A stretch of DNA of 14,034 nucleotides from Lojkania enalia (GCA_010094045.1 ML986851.1:20898-34931), one strand, 5' to 3'. Positions 1-9,423 are shown, counted from the first letter of the stretch. Notes: a model not told the origin generated them from the letters alone. Numbers and translations: made by a program.

Positions 1-366
1 TAGTTAAAGTACTTTAATAAATATATAAAGATGTGTTAGGTAGAGTTATATATACTACTTATTTTAGACGGCTATAAAAGCTACCTTAACTAGGAATTTC
101 AAGATTACTACTTTATATAAAAGATCCTAACGCTTTATATACCTTCTTATTTATTATATATACTTCAGCTTCTTAATATAGTTTACTTTTTACTATTAAA
201 GCTAAAGTACTCACAGCGCGTATAAGACTTAGAATACTAATATATCTACTATATTAATAAAGAAGATTTTCTTCTAGCTTTTAAGAACGTTTTTTTTAAT
301 ATATTTATATATAAGAACTATTAAAAGGCTTTTAAAGTAATAAGAATTGTTCCTTTAAACGTATAT
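1..366 (+). pseudogene. Fot1/pogo-type DDE transposase, 3' fragment (family A, copy 0)
   Basis: This is the C-terminal half of the catalytic domain of a pogo-superfamily (Tc1/mariner-like, DDE_1) transposase, which cuts and pastes its own element into TA sites. It aligns base for base with copy 2 from about 10813 to 11173. The second catalytic Asp survives at 67-69 in a DGYKSY motif (ancestral DGHESH type), followed by a region like the family's MP-HxxHxLQPLD block, where the third Asp now reads Asn. Stops are all TAG/TAA at former Gln or Trp codons. Homology stops after the PLN tripeptide near 360-366, where copies 2 and 3-type sequence would continue for about 180 more codons. The 5' half lies outside the window. 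The abrupt right end suggests another element inserted here. Assignment is secure; the exact breakpoint is not. Confidence 0.85.
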
Positions 367-466
367 CTATACTAGTTTAGGAGGGAATTAGGGCTGTTAT
401 AGATAGATTCTAGTATAAAGAAATTTCTTTAAGAAGGTATTATTAGTAAGAGTTAATACGTGCGGT

Positions 467-515
467 TATTTATAGAGATATATTTATAGAGATATATTTA
501 TAGAGATATATTTAT
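467..515. repeat. 14-bp tandem repeat, about 3.5 units
   Basis: The unit TATTTATAGAGATA occurs perfectly at 467-480, 481-494 and 495-508, with a half unit at 509-515. Perfect units in a heavily mutated neighbourhood suggest recent slippage, after most of the RIP damage. No function is apparent. Confidence 0.9.
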
Positions 516-1310
516 ATATTAATATAATATTAAGTAAAGTTTTTATAGTAAGTATAATTAACCTATATATTAGTTAGTAACTACTATTATAACAGTTTAT
601 TAATATTGTAATTTCGTTGCGTATAGTAATAAGTATTTACCAGCATTAGTATATTACTAGGTTACTATTAACTAAGCTTCTTTAATTAAATAACAACTTC
701 TACTCTATATATATTATTATATATCTCTAGAACTATTAATTATTAAAGTATTACTAACGTCTTATAGAAAAAAATTAATTAATATACTACTCTACCTACC
801 TTTTAAAGCCTCTTTAGAGACCTTTTAGATTATCTACTTTTAGACTATATATATACTCGCCTGTAGGTAGTATATAATATTTACCTTTTAGTTTCTAAGA
901 TTAAAAATAATATAAGTATTACACCTCGTAAAATAAAAAGTATAAACTCGTATAAATCGTATCTAATACTAGTAGAGTACTTGCTACTAATATACTTATA
1001 GATCCCCTCCTACTATAAAGAGGAGTTTCTAGTCCTCTAGGGCTATCTTAAACTATAGGTAGCAGCCTAATATATATAAGATAAAGAGAATAAAAAGGTA
1101 GCTTTTAAGACTATTTTAGAATCTACTTATAGTTTAATACTTATAGCCTAGGTTATAAAAAGTTAGAAAACTAGCTTTTCTATAGCTAGTATCTATATAG
1201 TTTTATTCTACTAGAGTACTAAGTTACTCTATTAGGTTTTAGCTCTAGAAGCTCTAATATCTAGCCTTTAAGCTAATATCGCAGCGCTCTTAGGCAGTTA
1301 AAAATAAGGT

Positions 1311-1380
1311 AGAAGAGATTTAGAAGGAGTCCGGAGGGAAGGAAAAGGAAGGAGAGTAGAGGAGAAGAGGACTAAAGAGG
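1311..1380 (+). other. Purine-rich tract
   Basis: About 70 bases are almost all A and G on the plus strand and unusually G-rich for this window. It lies immediately left of the candidate LTR edge at 1389, so on the minus strand it would be pyrimidine-rich DNA at the start of U3. C and G in this tract are mostly in GpG, GpA and CpC contexts that RIP does not favour, which may explain why it kept its composition. It could instead be a lysine/glutamate/arginine-rich tail of a lost plus-strand reading frame. I cannot decide between these. Confidence 0.5.
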
Positions 1381-1519
1381 TATCTAACAGCCTACTATTA
1401 GACCCTCTAAATACTATAAAAGAGTAATTTCGGGCCTATAATTTAGTTTTCTAATCTATTACTTAACTCTTATATATTATTATCTACTAGATAATCTATA
1501 TTCTCTATACTATTCTTAT

Positions 1520-1720
1520 ATACCTTAATCTATTTAGTTAGAGCCTTTAGAGGTTTTAGCTAATTTAAATACTTATTATAAAAAGCTTTTAGCTTATAAA
1601 ACGAACCTATAAAATTTAAAGCTTTATACTAGACTAGATTAGAATTATATCCTACCTATTTTATATAGTATTTAAGGGTCTTATAATATAGTTTACTAGT
1701 TAGTATTTTTTTTTTAACCT
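1520..1720 (-). other. Chromodomain at the C-terminus of Gypsy integrase
   Basis: The minus-strand frame reads a WVGY-type motif (first Trp now TAG), then an N-x-V-x-Y motif at the ancestral WYPASNF position, then a Pro/Leu-rich tail. This is the aromatic-cage region and following helix of a chromodomain. In chromoviruses this domain steers integration toward histone-marked heterochromatin, which agrees with finding the element in a repeat nest. Two of the expected Trp codons are stops, so the cage could not form even with readthrough of other sites. Confidence 0.75.
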
Positions 1721-2199
1721 CCTACTCTTCTACCCTATTAATAGCGATAGCGGGTAGTTTCAGAGCTTTTTACTCTAGTAAAAGGTCCTAGGGATTCTTA
1801 TATAGTAGGTTTAATACGAAGATATTATATATTCTCAACTTTAGGGGTAGCTATAAGTAGTATAAGTTTTTAACCTACTCTAGTACTTTAAAAGAGCCCT
1901 TCTATTAATTGGATAGCTTTCGGCTCAGTCTCTAAACTGTAAAGTTCTTAGTATTTAAGTAGACTATATTACTAATCTACTAATTAATCAGTCACTAGTA
2001 ATAGTTAATAATAGATTATATACGATTTTAAGCCTTTTTAATATTAGCCTTTATAGTTTCCTAGACTATATATATACAAGTTACTAGAACTAAAGCGTTC
2101 TTACAATTTAATTTGTCTGTTATAGTAATAGGATTAATAGAATATTTCTAATCCTAACTCTAATAGAGTTTAAATCTATATAGGATCTAATATAGGGAT

Positions 2200-2620
2200 A
2201 TTTTAATAGTTATATAGGGTAGAGTTGCTTATACTCCATCGATTATAGGTAATAGAGAACTCTAGTTATTTTAGTAGAAGGATATAAAAGAGCGTAGTCT
2301 CTAATTAATATACTTATTTATAATTTCTATCTATCTATTAGTCTCTTTATAATAAGTAGTAGATAGTTTAATCTTTACGCCTAAAATACGGTAGAATTTA
2401 GACTAGAAACTAGATATAAACTAAGGTCTTTAGTCTAAAATAATAGTTTTAAGCGTATAGCTAAAGCAGTATATCTATTAAATAAATAATTCAGCTATTC
2501 CCCGTATATTAATTATATAATAGTAGAGAATAGATATAGCTTATTTAGATAGGCGATTAATTACTACTATAATCTAATTATATCTAGACTTATCTATAGA
2601 AAAATCTTTAAAGTTAATAT
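2200..2620 (-). other. Gypsy integrase catalytic core (DDE)
   Basis: The retroviral-type integrase core (rve) is recognisable over about 140 codons, including the I-N-F-K-D-F start, a VINRLSK motif, an ISD-x-x-P-Q-F type motif and a KET-x-x-x-E motif. The catalytic triad can be placed: the first Asp is now Asn (2613-2615, GAC to AAC), the second Asp is kept (2433-2435), and the Glu is kept (2325-2327). An H2C2 zinc-finger region precedes it at about 2690-2830, with several His/Cys positions turned to Tyr. All identified codons share the pol frame. Confidence 0.85.
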
Positions 2621-3184
2621 ATAGGTACTATATTAGTCGATTTAATATAAAAAGTAGATAGATAAAACTTAGGGTTTAGATTTATATCGGATAAGATTTA
2701 TAGTATAAGATATAATTCTATATATATCGTTTATAAGTAGCTTTTATACCCTTCTAGTAGTACTTCTAGAATAGTAACTAATAGGTTTTAGTAGCGCTTA
2801 GGTATATAGAGGATACTTAGTTATAAGCCTCTTATATAAGCTATATATAAAGGCCTGAATCTAATAGAATATATAAGTAATTGTTGTAGAGGAGTAGTCT
2901 ATTCTCTATCTAATACTTATAGAGTAAAAGAGTATATTCTTATATAAAAGAGGCTCGGTTTTTCTATAGTAATACATCGATTAACTCTAGAGAATCTAGT
3001 AATATAACCTACTCTTAGCCTTTAATAATATTTAGTATAACCGCTTAAGTTATTATTTAGATAATATAGAACTAAACTAATTCGGTATTAATTTAAGGGT
3101 AAAGTTAATACGGTTTAAGTAGGACTTTTAACTAGTTGTTAATTTAAGCTACTTTTAAGTTTTCTATATCTTATTTATAACAAC

Positions 3185-3560
3185 TAAAGATATCTATTCT
3201 AGTATTATTTTTACCTAAAGTATACTCGATTTAGAACTAATACTAAGCTAATTTCTTAGTCTAATAAACCTAATAAGTATGAAATACCTTTATAGTTATA
3301 AAATATTCGAGTAAGTAATAATTAATATATACTAGAATCCTAATAGCTATAAAAGTAAATTCTACCCTCTATTATTTAAATACAGTAATAATTGCGAATA
3401 GTTTCTTATTGTAGATTTTTTAGTTTAGTTCTAAACTAGATAGAACCTTACTATAGAATACTATAGAGTACTATTTACCGTTAGAATATTTCTATAATAG
3501 TACTCCTATAACTATTCTATTAGAGGCGTTAGTTTCTATTTTTATTTCTAATATAAGGTT
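3185..3560 (-). other. Gypsy RNase H domain
   Basis: The frame reads IET-N-ASNR at the site where Ty3 RNase H has ETDASD. The key Asp is now Asn at 3528-3530. Downstream are an AFYSRK-like motif, a KELLAI-like motif (K-K-L-F-A-I here), a decayed TDH-x-x-L block, and the typical domain end before a KNN-TR-D segment near 3190-3210. This domain removes the RNA strand during reverse transcription. The loss of an active-site Asp adds to the stops in showing it is dead. Confidence 0.85.
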
Positions 3561-3659
3561 AAAGTAGTAGAGTATAAATATACTTAATAGGGCTAACTTT
3601 AATTTCTTAAAGGTAATATTATATTTTAAAGTCTATATAAAAGAGGTTATAGAACTCTA

Positions 3660-4400
3660 TAGTATAATAATTAGCTTTATAACACGCGAGAATTCTAGTA
3701 TAAACTATTAATAGAATCCCGTAAAACCTAAAAAGGATTTTACATCTATTATAGTAGTAGGTAGCTACTAGTTATATAGTACTTCTACTTTCTTTAAGTT
3801 AATTTTAAGACCTTTATTTAAGAGGATATAGCTAAGATATTTAGTTTAGGTAATATAGAATTCGCTCTTCTTAATATTAACTTATAACCCTACTTAATAT
3901 AATCTCTTAAGAACTTTCTTAACGTAGATAGTATATATTACCTTATCTTTAGAGTAGATAAAGATATTATCTGGATAAGTAATATAGAAGTTATCTAGGT
4001 AGTTAATTAGTACGTTATTTATATAATACTAGTAAGTTACTAGACTATTATATAATCTAAAAGGTAGAACTTTATACTTATAGGTTCTATATTAAGTCTA
4101 AAAGGTAGTATATTTCTTAGAACTAAAGTTTATTCTAATTTTATTAAAAGCTATATAAATATTAAACTTAGTAAAGATTACTACTTTAGTAGGCCTAGAT
4201 AGAAGTTTATTTATATATAATATTAGATATATATCTTTATAGATAAGAGTATTAAGTTTATAAATATAAAGGATTAGAGATATAAAAGAGTTCCAACTCT
4301 ACTTAATATACCTATACTATATATTATCTATAATATACTTTTTAGTTACCTCTAACTCTTTAATATTTTACTTATATAACAGACTATAACTATTAGAAAG
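3660..4400 (-). other. Gypsy reverse transcriptase domain
   Basis: RT motifs run in order on the minus strand: an N-I-K-E-L-E-x-TKKYI region near 4380, an S-W-NSFISLI block, a YRKLN-type block (decayed), F-T-K-F-N-I for the first catalytic FTKLD, a V-L-P-F-R-L block for the MPFGL motif, then the catalytic box Y-P-D-N at 3966-3977 (ancestral Y-x-D-D with the last Asp changed to Asn). Thumb/connection follows with an intact V-K-S-F-L-G-F near 3725-3750. Both palm Asp changes are GAT/GAC to AAT/AAC, as RIP predicts. Confidence 0.9.
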
Positions 4401-5021
4401 GAGTTCTATAAGAATAATCTTATAATTATAAGAGTAGTATTCTAGTAATTAATAAACTACAGTTTTACTAAATATATCCTAATATCTATAGTATTTAGAT
4501 AGTAATAGGAGATTTACTAGTACTTTATTTTCAGCCTTATCTTCCAGCTCTAAGGCTTACTTATCTTTAATTAGCTACTCGATTTTGTATAGAAACGTAG
4601 AGAAAAACTCGTTCTCTTTCCTCTTTATATTAAAGTAGAAAGTATTAGCTGAGATAAGAGCGATAATAGAAGAATAGACTTTCTTTAGATCGGATTTAAA
4701 CTTTATTATATGCTAGTATATAAGAGCTCTAAGCTTATTTAGACTGTAGGCTATAGGAGATTAATATAGTTTTAATAGTCTTAGTAGACTTTTAATATAA
4801 TAGATAGTTAGACTATAAAACTATTAATACTAATTCTTTTCCTATAGAGTTTTGTGTTGCTAGATATTTAACTCTACCTCCTTATTATATACTAGTTAAG
4901 TTAATTATATAAGAAGAGGAGGTAAAGAATTATAAGTAGTAGGATACTTAGAAGGCTATATAATCCGATTTTTATCCGTATCTAGCTAGAGTTAAAAATA
5001 ATATAACTATTTAATACTAAT

Positions 5022-5056
5022 AATATAATCTGAAGTACCTAGATCTATAATAATAA
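5022..5056 (-). other. Gypsy aspartic protease active site
   Basis: The pol frame reads I-D-L-G-T-S at 5031-5048. In retropepsins the motif is D-S-G or D-T-G followed by A-S/T. Ser to Leu (TCA to TTA) and Ala to Thr (GCN to ACN) are both single RIP-type transitions. The motif lies in the right place, between the zinc knuckle and RT. The remainder of the protease was not resolved by eye. Confidence 0.6.
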
Positions 5057-5399
5057 ATAGATAGTTTTAGATAGTTCTCCTATTAATTTATAGGTATAAG
5101 TAGATATACTAATTAACTAGGGTTTAGATTCGGTCCTAAAAACCTTTAACAGTAATTTTAAAAGGTAAGTACTATATTAATATATATAGAGTTTAGGAAA
5201 GTAATCTAGCTATTATAGAATTAAGAAATAGAAAGCTTTAGATACTAATATTAATAAGAGCGTTTAGTTATATACTAACACCTTTTAAATATAGAATAGT
5301 AGAGATTCGGAAATACTTTCCTCTAAATAAATACGATAAATTAATATTTAATAAGTTATATTTACTTAAATCTAGAATAGAGAGTTTTTCTAGATATCT

Positions 5400-6640
5400 C
5401 TATTTCCTATCTAAGAACTATCTAGGTAGTATTTATTTACGTCTAGAAACTCTTCTTCCTTAATCTTCTCTTATTTAACCTCTATCTCTTATATTTTAAA
5501 GACTATATATTCGTTTATAAAATATTCTAGTTTACTATAGTTATAGTAATTATTTAGAGTTATATATCTTTTAGATGTAGGAGTTTTATTAAATTATTAG
5601 AGAGCGATTGTAATAGAATAAGATATTAATACTAGAGTAGATTAGGGTAGTATTAGATTATAGGTTATTTTAGATAAACTCTTAGAAGCTTTCTAGTATT
5701 AATCCGAATTTATTTTAGCTATAACTTATAGGCTAATAGTTTATTTTAAAAGGTTAAAAATACTTCTTCTTTCTATATTATAGACTATTAAGTAGGCGAT
5801 TATAACGTTAAAGCCTTTCTATATAAGCTTAAAGCTAAGGTTTAGTATCCTTAGGCTAAGGAGAATCTTATCCTATAGGTAGAAGAACTATTTAGATTAG
5901 AATACAGATTCTCTAATAGTTATACTAATAAAGCAAGCTTTAAAAGTTGGGAATACTTCTCCCTTATTTATTTTTAGGACCTAAAACGCCTATTATACCT
6001 CTATCTCTTTATTACCTATAATAAAATACGATTATAGAAGTAAAATTATTTTTTTAGCATTCTTAAACTAATACTAGTCTAATTTAGCTAGGTATTTTAG
6101 CTCTAGATACCCTTTCACAGTACTAGAAGTATATTTCTATACTAATACTATATATATACTCTATCTAATAGTAATCTATATTAATCTTAAGTTGGTCTAG
6201 AATTAAGGCTTACTATTATTTAAATATTAGTTTACTACTATTTATAAGGTTTTTAATCTTAGGTATATATTTAGTAAAGTAGGCTTAAAAGGGTTTAGGG
6301 GTAGCTAAGAAGTTTCTTACTAGGAGAGTTATAAAAGTTTCTTAGTATATTATTAGTTCTAATTCGGTAGTTTATAGAGGTTAATTAAAACTAATAGTTC
6401 TCTATTATATTAAGCGTACGATCTCCTCTTATAAAATTACAATTTATTCCTTAAAGATTAATTTACTCTAATTTTCCTCTAAATTAGATAGGTTTTTTAT
6501 TATAGGCCTTATAGAGAGAGGTCTACCTATTATAAGGCCCCCTATAGAAGGTAATAGTTATTCTATATATATAGATAGAAGTTTACTCTTACTATAACTT
6601 ATACATATATTAGTTCTAGTATAGAAATTAGAAGGTAAAT
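5400..6640 (-). pseudogene. gag: Gypsy gag, RIP-inactivated and frameshifted
   Basis: This is the structural protein that packages the element's RNA. The N-terminal part (about 6640-6160) is Pro/Ser/Thr- and Glu/Gln-rich with a short coiled-coil-like EEIVRL segment. It is followed by a KIKNL-x-x-x-SKPTF-type entry into the retrotransposon gag core. The core continues to about 5700 with segments such as NKGEVFPTFKA and IAYL-x-x-YNIERRS, then a zinc knuckle (5507-5548), then an acidic tail to about 5400. The N-terminal part is in one minus frame (codon lowest base divisible by 3) and the core and knuckle in another. The switch lies at about 6140-6162 inside a TA run, so a slippage indel is likely. 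The start codon could not be chosen, since a former ATG may now be ATA. Confidence 0.75.
5507..5548 (-). other. Decayed CCHC zinc knuckle of Gypsy gag
   Basis: Fourteen codons fit CX2CX4HX4C exactly, but all three Cys and the His are now Tyr (TGT/TGC to TAT/TAC and CAT/CAC to TAT/TAC). The Gly positions 5 and 8 read Ser and Glu. Every change is one RIP-type transition. The knuckle normally binds the element's RNA. Confidence 0.7.
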
Positions 6641-7110
6641 TATAGTTAGATATTAGCGGTTACCTCTAATTCTAATAGATTATTAGTAGTCTTTAAGTTT
6701 CTACCTAGGTGTACTCTACGCGGCTTTTCTAAAGGCAATCCTAATTATAGGGGATAGGAAGTTTTAAACCTAAAAGCTTTAGTTAATAGAAGGTTTTTAA
6801 GATTCTATCTAGATAACTAAATAATTTAATATAATAGTATATAAGTATTATAATTTAAACTAAATTAGATATATTTTAAACTTAGATATAGTTAAATAAA
6901 CAATTAATACAATATTATTAAAGAAGCTATTACTAGTAGTATTAAATTCTTCTATATAATGTAATAGTATAGGTAAAATAATAGGTCTAAATATAGTACA
7001 AATCTATTTAGAGGTATATAGAAGTATATAAGAGTTTAGGAACCTAAAAATTCTATTAATATCTATAAGCCTTATATAAAAGGATATAGAAGAACTATTA
7101 AGCTACTTAT
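6641..7110. other. Unassigned leader region beside Gypsy gag
   Basis: This should hold the 5' leader, primer-binding site and 5' LTR of the minus-strand Gypsy element, but I recognise none of them. The sequence is AT-rich with no supported reading frame, and I found no match to the candidate 3' LTR left of 1389. A relatively GC-rich patch at about 6705-6740 (CCTAGGTGTACTCTACGCGG) may be a remnant of the leader. Confidence 0.3.
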
Positions 7111-7116
7111 AAGGGA

Positions 7117-7290
7117 GTGTATAATTATATACGGATAAGAAAAGGGGTGGAGCTAGGGGTAGAATAAGATAAGCGAAAAGCTTTAGGATAAGGTTATATA
7201 TAAAGTTTTTCGTAGAACAATTTCTTTGTATTATTATATTATTTAGATAGTATTTTAGATCCTTTAAACTAGTTAAGTCTTACTACTACT
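7117..7290 (+). promoter_or_regulatory. LTR- or promoter-like stretch with TATA box (candidate)
   Basis: On the plus strand a G-rich run (GGGGTGGAGCTAGGGG, 7144-7159) is followed at about 40 bases by TATATATAAAG (near 7195-7206), then a CGTAGAACAATTTCTTTGTA segment and a C/T-rich tail. This order resembles the U3-R-U5 of an ascomycete Gypsy LTR reading left to right, opposite to the element at 1390-6640. No second copy was found in the window and no identifiable gag follows. It may be a solo or truncated LTR, or chance. Confidence 0.25.
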
Positions 7291-8730
7291 AATATAGATA
7301 GTAATAAAAGCTTTAATAGTTTAATTAACTTTTATAATATATTCTAATATAGATAGATCTAGCTATAAATATATTAGTTATAAGAAGGTTAGAATATACT
7401 ATACTAATTTAGAGTATACTTTAAAATAATCCTTATTATTATTTTTAAGGTAGTAGAGATAGATATTATATTAAATACCTTTATAGAGATATTCTACTAT
7501 AAGTAGGTTTAAAGAAGTAAATTTATAGTTACTATCTATTTTATATAGTTTATCGCGAGTTAGACGCTTTAAATAGTAAAGATAGTAGATAGTATAGAGC
7601 TTCTTACTCTTAGCCTCCTTAATACAGCACTTCTAGACTAGAGTAAGTACTATATTATATACTATAGACCTAGTAGGCGTAAATTAACTATTTATATACT
7701 AGAAAGATACTAAAAAAGGTATAAGAGAGGTATATATAGAGTATAGTAGGAATAGAAAAATAGGTAGTAGGTAGTACGGGCAGCGAGTATACGTATCTAC
7801 TAGCTCTTATTAGCTATAAAATACTCTATTATATTCTATATAGAGCTATAACAACTATACTATATATATAGCTAAAGACTAAGGGAATTATACTTATTAA
7901 GGTAGTTAAGAAAGTATAAGAATTAAAGAAGTAGAATAGATAGAAGAAGTAGCGTTTTTATAATTTATATTTACTCTACTAATACTATTTACTTCTACTA
8001 TTCTAGGTAGCAATTAATAAAGATTTTCTAAAGGTCGATCTTATTAGGTAAAGATAAAAGTAGTAGTAATAATATACTACTTAATCTAGAAGAAACTCTA
8101 GATTATATAATAGCACCTATTTTAAGGTAGCGCTACTAGTCTATTCTAGTAATATTTATCTTCTATAAGTTATTATAATAACAGCCTTCTAAGAAGAGAG
8201 ATAATATAATATCTTATAGCTTTAAGTTACGGGTTAATAATATAAAGTTACTTAATCTAGGGTTAAAATAGCTAAATTACACTCTATAAGAATAGTAGTA
8301 ATTCGTTTCTCTTTTACCAGCTATCTCTTTTCTAAGAGAACAGAATATACGAATATTTTAGCTCTACTACTCTATCTATTATTACTACGCTATAATCTAT
8401 TATACTAGCCTATTATATTAATATTAGTATATAAAGTTTTATATTAAACTTTAAAAATACTACTTTTAAATTAAATAGAAATATTATATTTATTTATTAT
8501 TTAACCGTTTTTACTAACTATAATAGTCTAGTTTCTAAGTATATTATCGCTCTTATACTAGGTAGAAAGATAGTAGTAGCTAGTAATAATAATAAAGAGT
8601 AGGAGTATTTAACTAATAGTATTAATCTTCTAAATTACTAAAATCTATTTATAATTATCTAATTAAATTTCTTTTAGCTAATTATATCTTTATATATTTA
8701 TAATAACTAGTTATAATAAGATAATATCTA
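7291..8730. other. Unassigned AT-rich stretch of about 1.4 kb
   Basis: Both strands were read in all frames. Longish stretches exist that become open if TAA/TAG are taken as former Gln/Trp, for example minus strand around 7450-7650 and plus strand around 7550-7950 and 8100-8640. None shows motifs of transposase, RT, integrase, protease or a host enzyme that I can name. RIP-type decay is as strong as elsewhere, which implies the sequence was repeated in the genome. It probably comprises remnants of at least one further element. The minus-strand pogo remnant starting at 9318 loses recognisable homology at about 8730, so part of this stretch may be whatever interrupted it. Confidence 0.4.
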
Positions 8731-8739
8731 TTTAGAGCT

Positions 8740-9318
8740 AGATTTATTAAAGTTATATATATCTTTATCTATAATACTATACTTTTTCTTAATATACTAT
8801 ATAAGTTTAAACTAACCTTTAATTATTTTAAAATTTTTATATAGAATTTTCTAGTAATTATAAAACTAATTTAAATATATTTTAAATTTAGAAGTATATT
8901 TAATAAAGTTTATAAACTAATATATACTTATTTAGCTTATATTATATTTAATAAATAAGTTATTAGCTATATTTTATATAGTAGTTAAAGTAGATATAAA
9001 TCTTTACAAATCTAGGTTAATTATATATTAAATAATAACCTCCTTTTTAAGTTTTATTAGTCTCTTTAAATTAGACTTATAATTATACTATAAATAGATT
9101 CTAATATATTATTAATATATAGTTATTTAAATAGTATTAAATATTAAGATAGTATATCTCTTACTATTTATTTAACCTCTTTTAGTAGCTAATAAGGTTA
9201 AATTTACTTAATTCTTGTTTTAAACTATATTCTTATTTTTTTATTATTATATTATTATTAAAAGCTTAAATATTATATTTTAATAATAGAATAAACTATT
9301 TATTTATATAAGCTACAT
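8740..9318 (-). pseudogene. Fot1/pogo-type transposase, N-terminal half (family C)
   Basis: Minus-strand frame beginning at an ATG at 9318-9316 runs for about 190 codons without a frameshift. It contains a first helix-turn-helix region near residues 35-70, then the CENP-B-type second DNA-binding domain: KLKKEVII-x-YIINLDL followed by a MADLL-like block (IANNLFIKY). Next comes the FIKYTSKFK-I motif typical of the linker, and D-I-Y-N-F-N-K, where the first catalytic Asp (8746-8748) is now Asn. Homology fades just after this, so the catalytic second half is missing or displaced. It is clearly related to, but different from, families A and B on the right. The start is plausible because in-frame homology begins soon after it. 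Confidence 0.75.
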
Positions 9319-9390
9319 ATTTATAAAATATATTATATTAATTACTATAAATTTACTATAATAAAAAAATAGATAATTATAACATATTCT

Positions 9391-9423
9391 ACTATTAAAG
9401 CGGCTAAACTATCGAAGCGGCTA
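9391..9423 (+). repeat. Subterminal direct repeats, copy 1 left end (2 units)
   Basis: Two units with a 17-base period: ACTATTAAAGCGGCTA (9391-9406) and ACTATCGAAGCGGCTA (9408-9423). They lie at the left end of pogo copy 1, directly before the CTTTTTCTTAGTAT sequence shared by all family A copies. Such repeats are usually transposase-binding sites. Confidence 0.85.

Larger units (their letters stand above)
367..1389. other. Unassigned AT-rich stretch, possibly the 3' LTR side of the Gypsy element
   Basis: No reading frame here could be assigned to a family. The stretch sits between the broken pogo copy 0 and the end of the minus-strand Gypsy pol. It contains a 14-bp tandem repeat at 467-515 and a purine-rich tract at about 1311-1380. 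On the minus strand, just past the pol stop cluster, the sequence reads TGTTAGATACC from 1389 downward. That is a plausible LTR start (TG...), preceded by a purine-biased stretch at 1390-1407 that could be a polypurine tract. If so, an LTR lies to the left of 1389, with an unknown outer end. I could not find a matching second LTR on the gag side, so this remains a suggestion. A minus-strand frame around 480-660 has a weak P-loop look but no convincing family. Confidence 0.3.
1398..5330 (-). pseudogene. pol: Gypsy pol polyprotein (PR-RT-RH-IN-chromodomain), RIP-inactivated
   Basis: This is the polyprotein that copies the element's RNA into DNA and integrates it. Protease (about 5031-5048 active site), RT (3966-3977 catalytic box), RNase H (3528-3530), integrase (2613, 2433 and 2325 catalytic codons) and chromodomain (around 1620) all fall in the same minus-strand frame. 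So roughly 3.6 kb have accumulated substitutions with no net frameshift. In-frame TAG/TAA replace Trp/Gln throughout, for example within the integrase motif before the middle Asp region and in the chromodomain. The reading frame ends in a cluster of stop codons at 1392-1409, so the true stop cannot be separated from RIP-made ones. The start is uncertain: the gag-pol junction lies somewhere between 5050 and 5400. Confidence 0.85.
1390..6640 (-). mobile_element. Decayed Ty3/Gypsy chromovirus (LTR retrotransposon)
   Basis: Read on the minus strand, the order is gag, zinc knuckle, aspartic protease, reverse transcriptase, RNase H, H2C2 zinc finger, integrase and chromodomain. This is the order of Ty3/Gypsy elements, and the terminal chromodomain places it among the chromoviruses common in ascomycetes. 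All parts carry RIP-type stops, so it cannot be autonomous. Gag and pol are in different frames, as in elements that use frameshifting, or because of one indel. The gag-side boundary is set only by where recognisable gag ends (about 6640). The pol-side boundary is the candidate LTR edge at 1389. I did not find a pair of LTRs by eye, so the element may have lost one end or its LTRs may be too mutated to match without alignment. Confidence 0.85.

Noticed and set aside
480..660. P-loop-like NAGK reading on the minus strand, possibly a RecQ-type helicase remnant
   Set aside because: The residues around it cannot be turned into a proper Walker A by RIP-type changes alone, and no other helicase motif was found nearby.
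367..1389. A plus-strand protein with a K/E/R-rich tail around 1250-1430
   Set aside because: The charged residues come from the purine tract alone; the preceding frame has many stops and no recognised motif.
6505..6539. Perfect 9-bp inverted repeat (GGCCTTATA ... TATAAGGCC) that could be a terminator hairpin
   Set aside because: It lies within the gag reading frame, and short inverted repeats are expected in TA-rich DNA.
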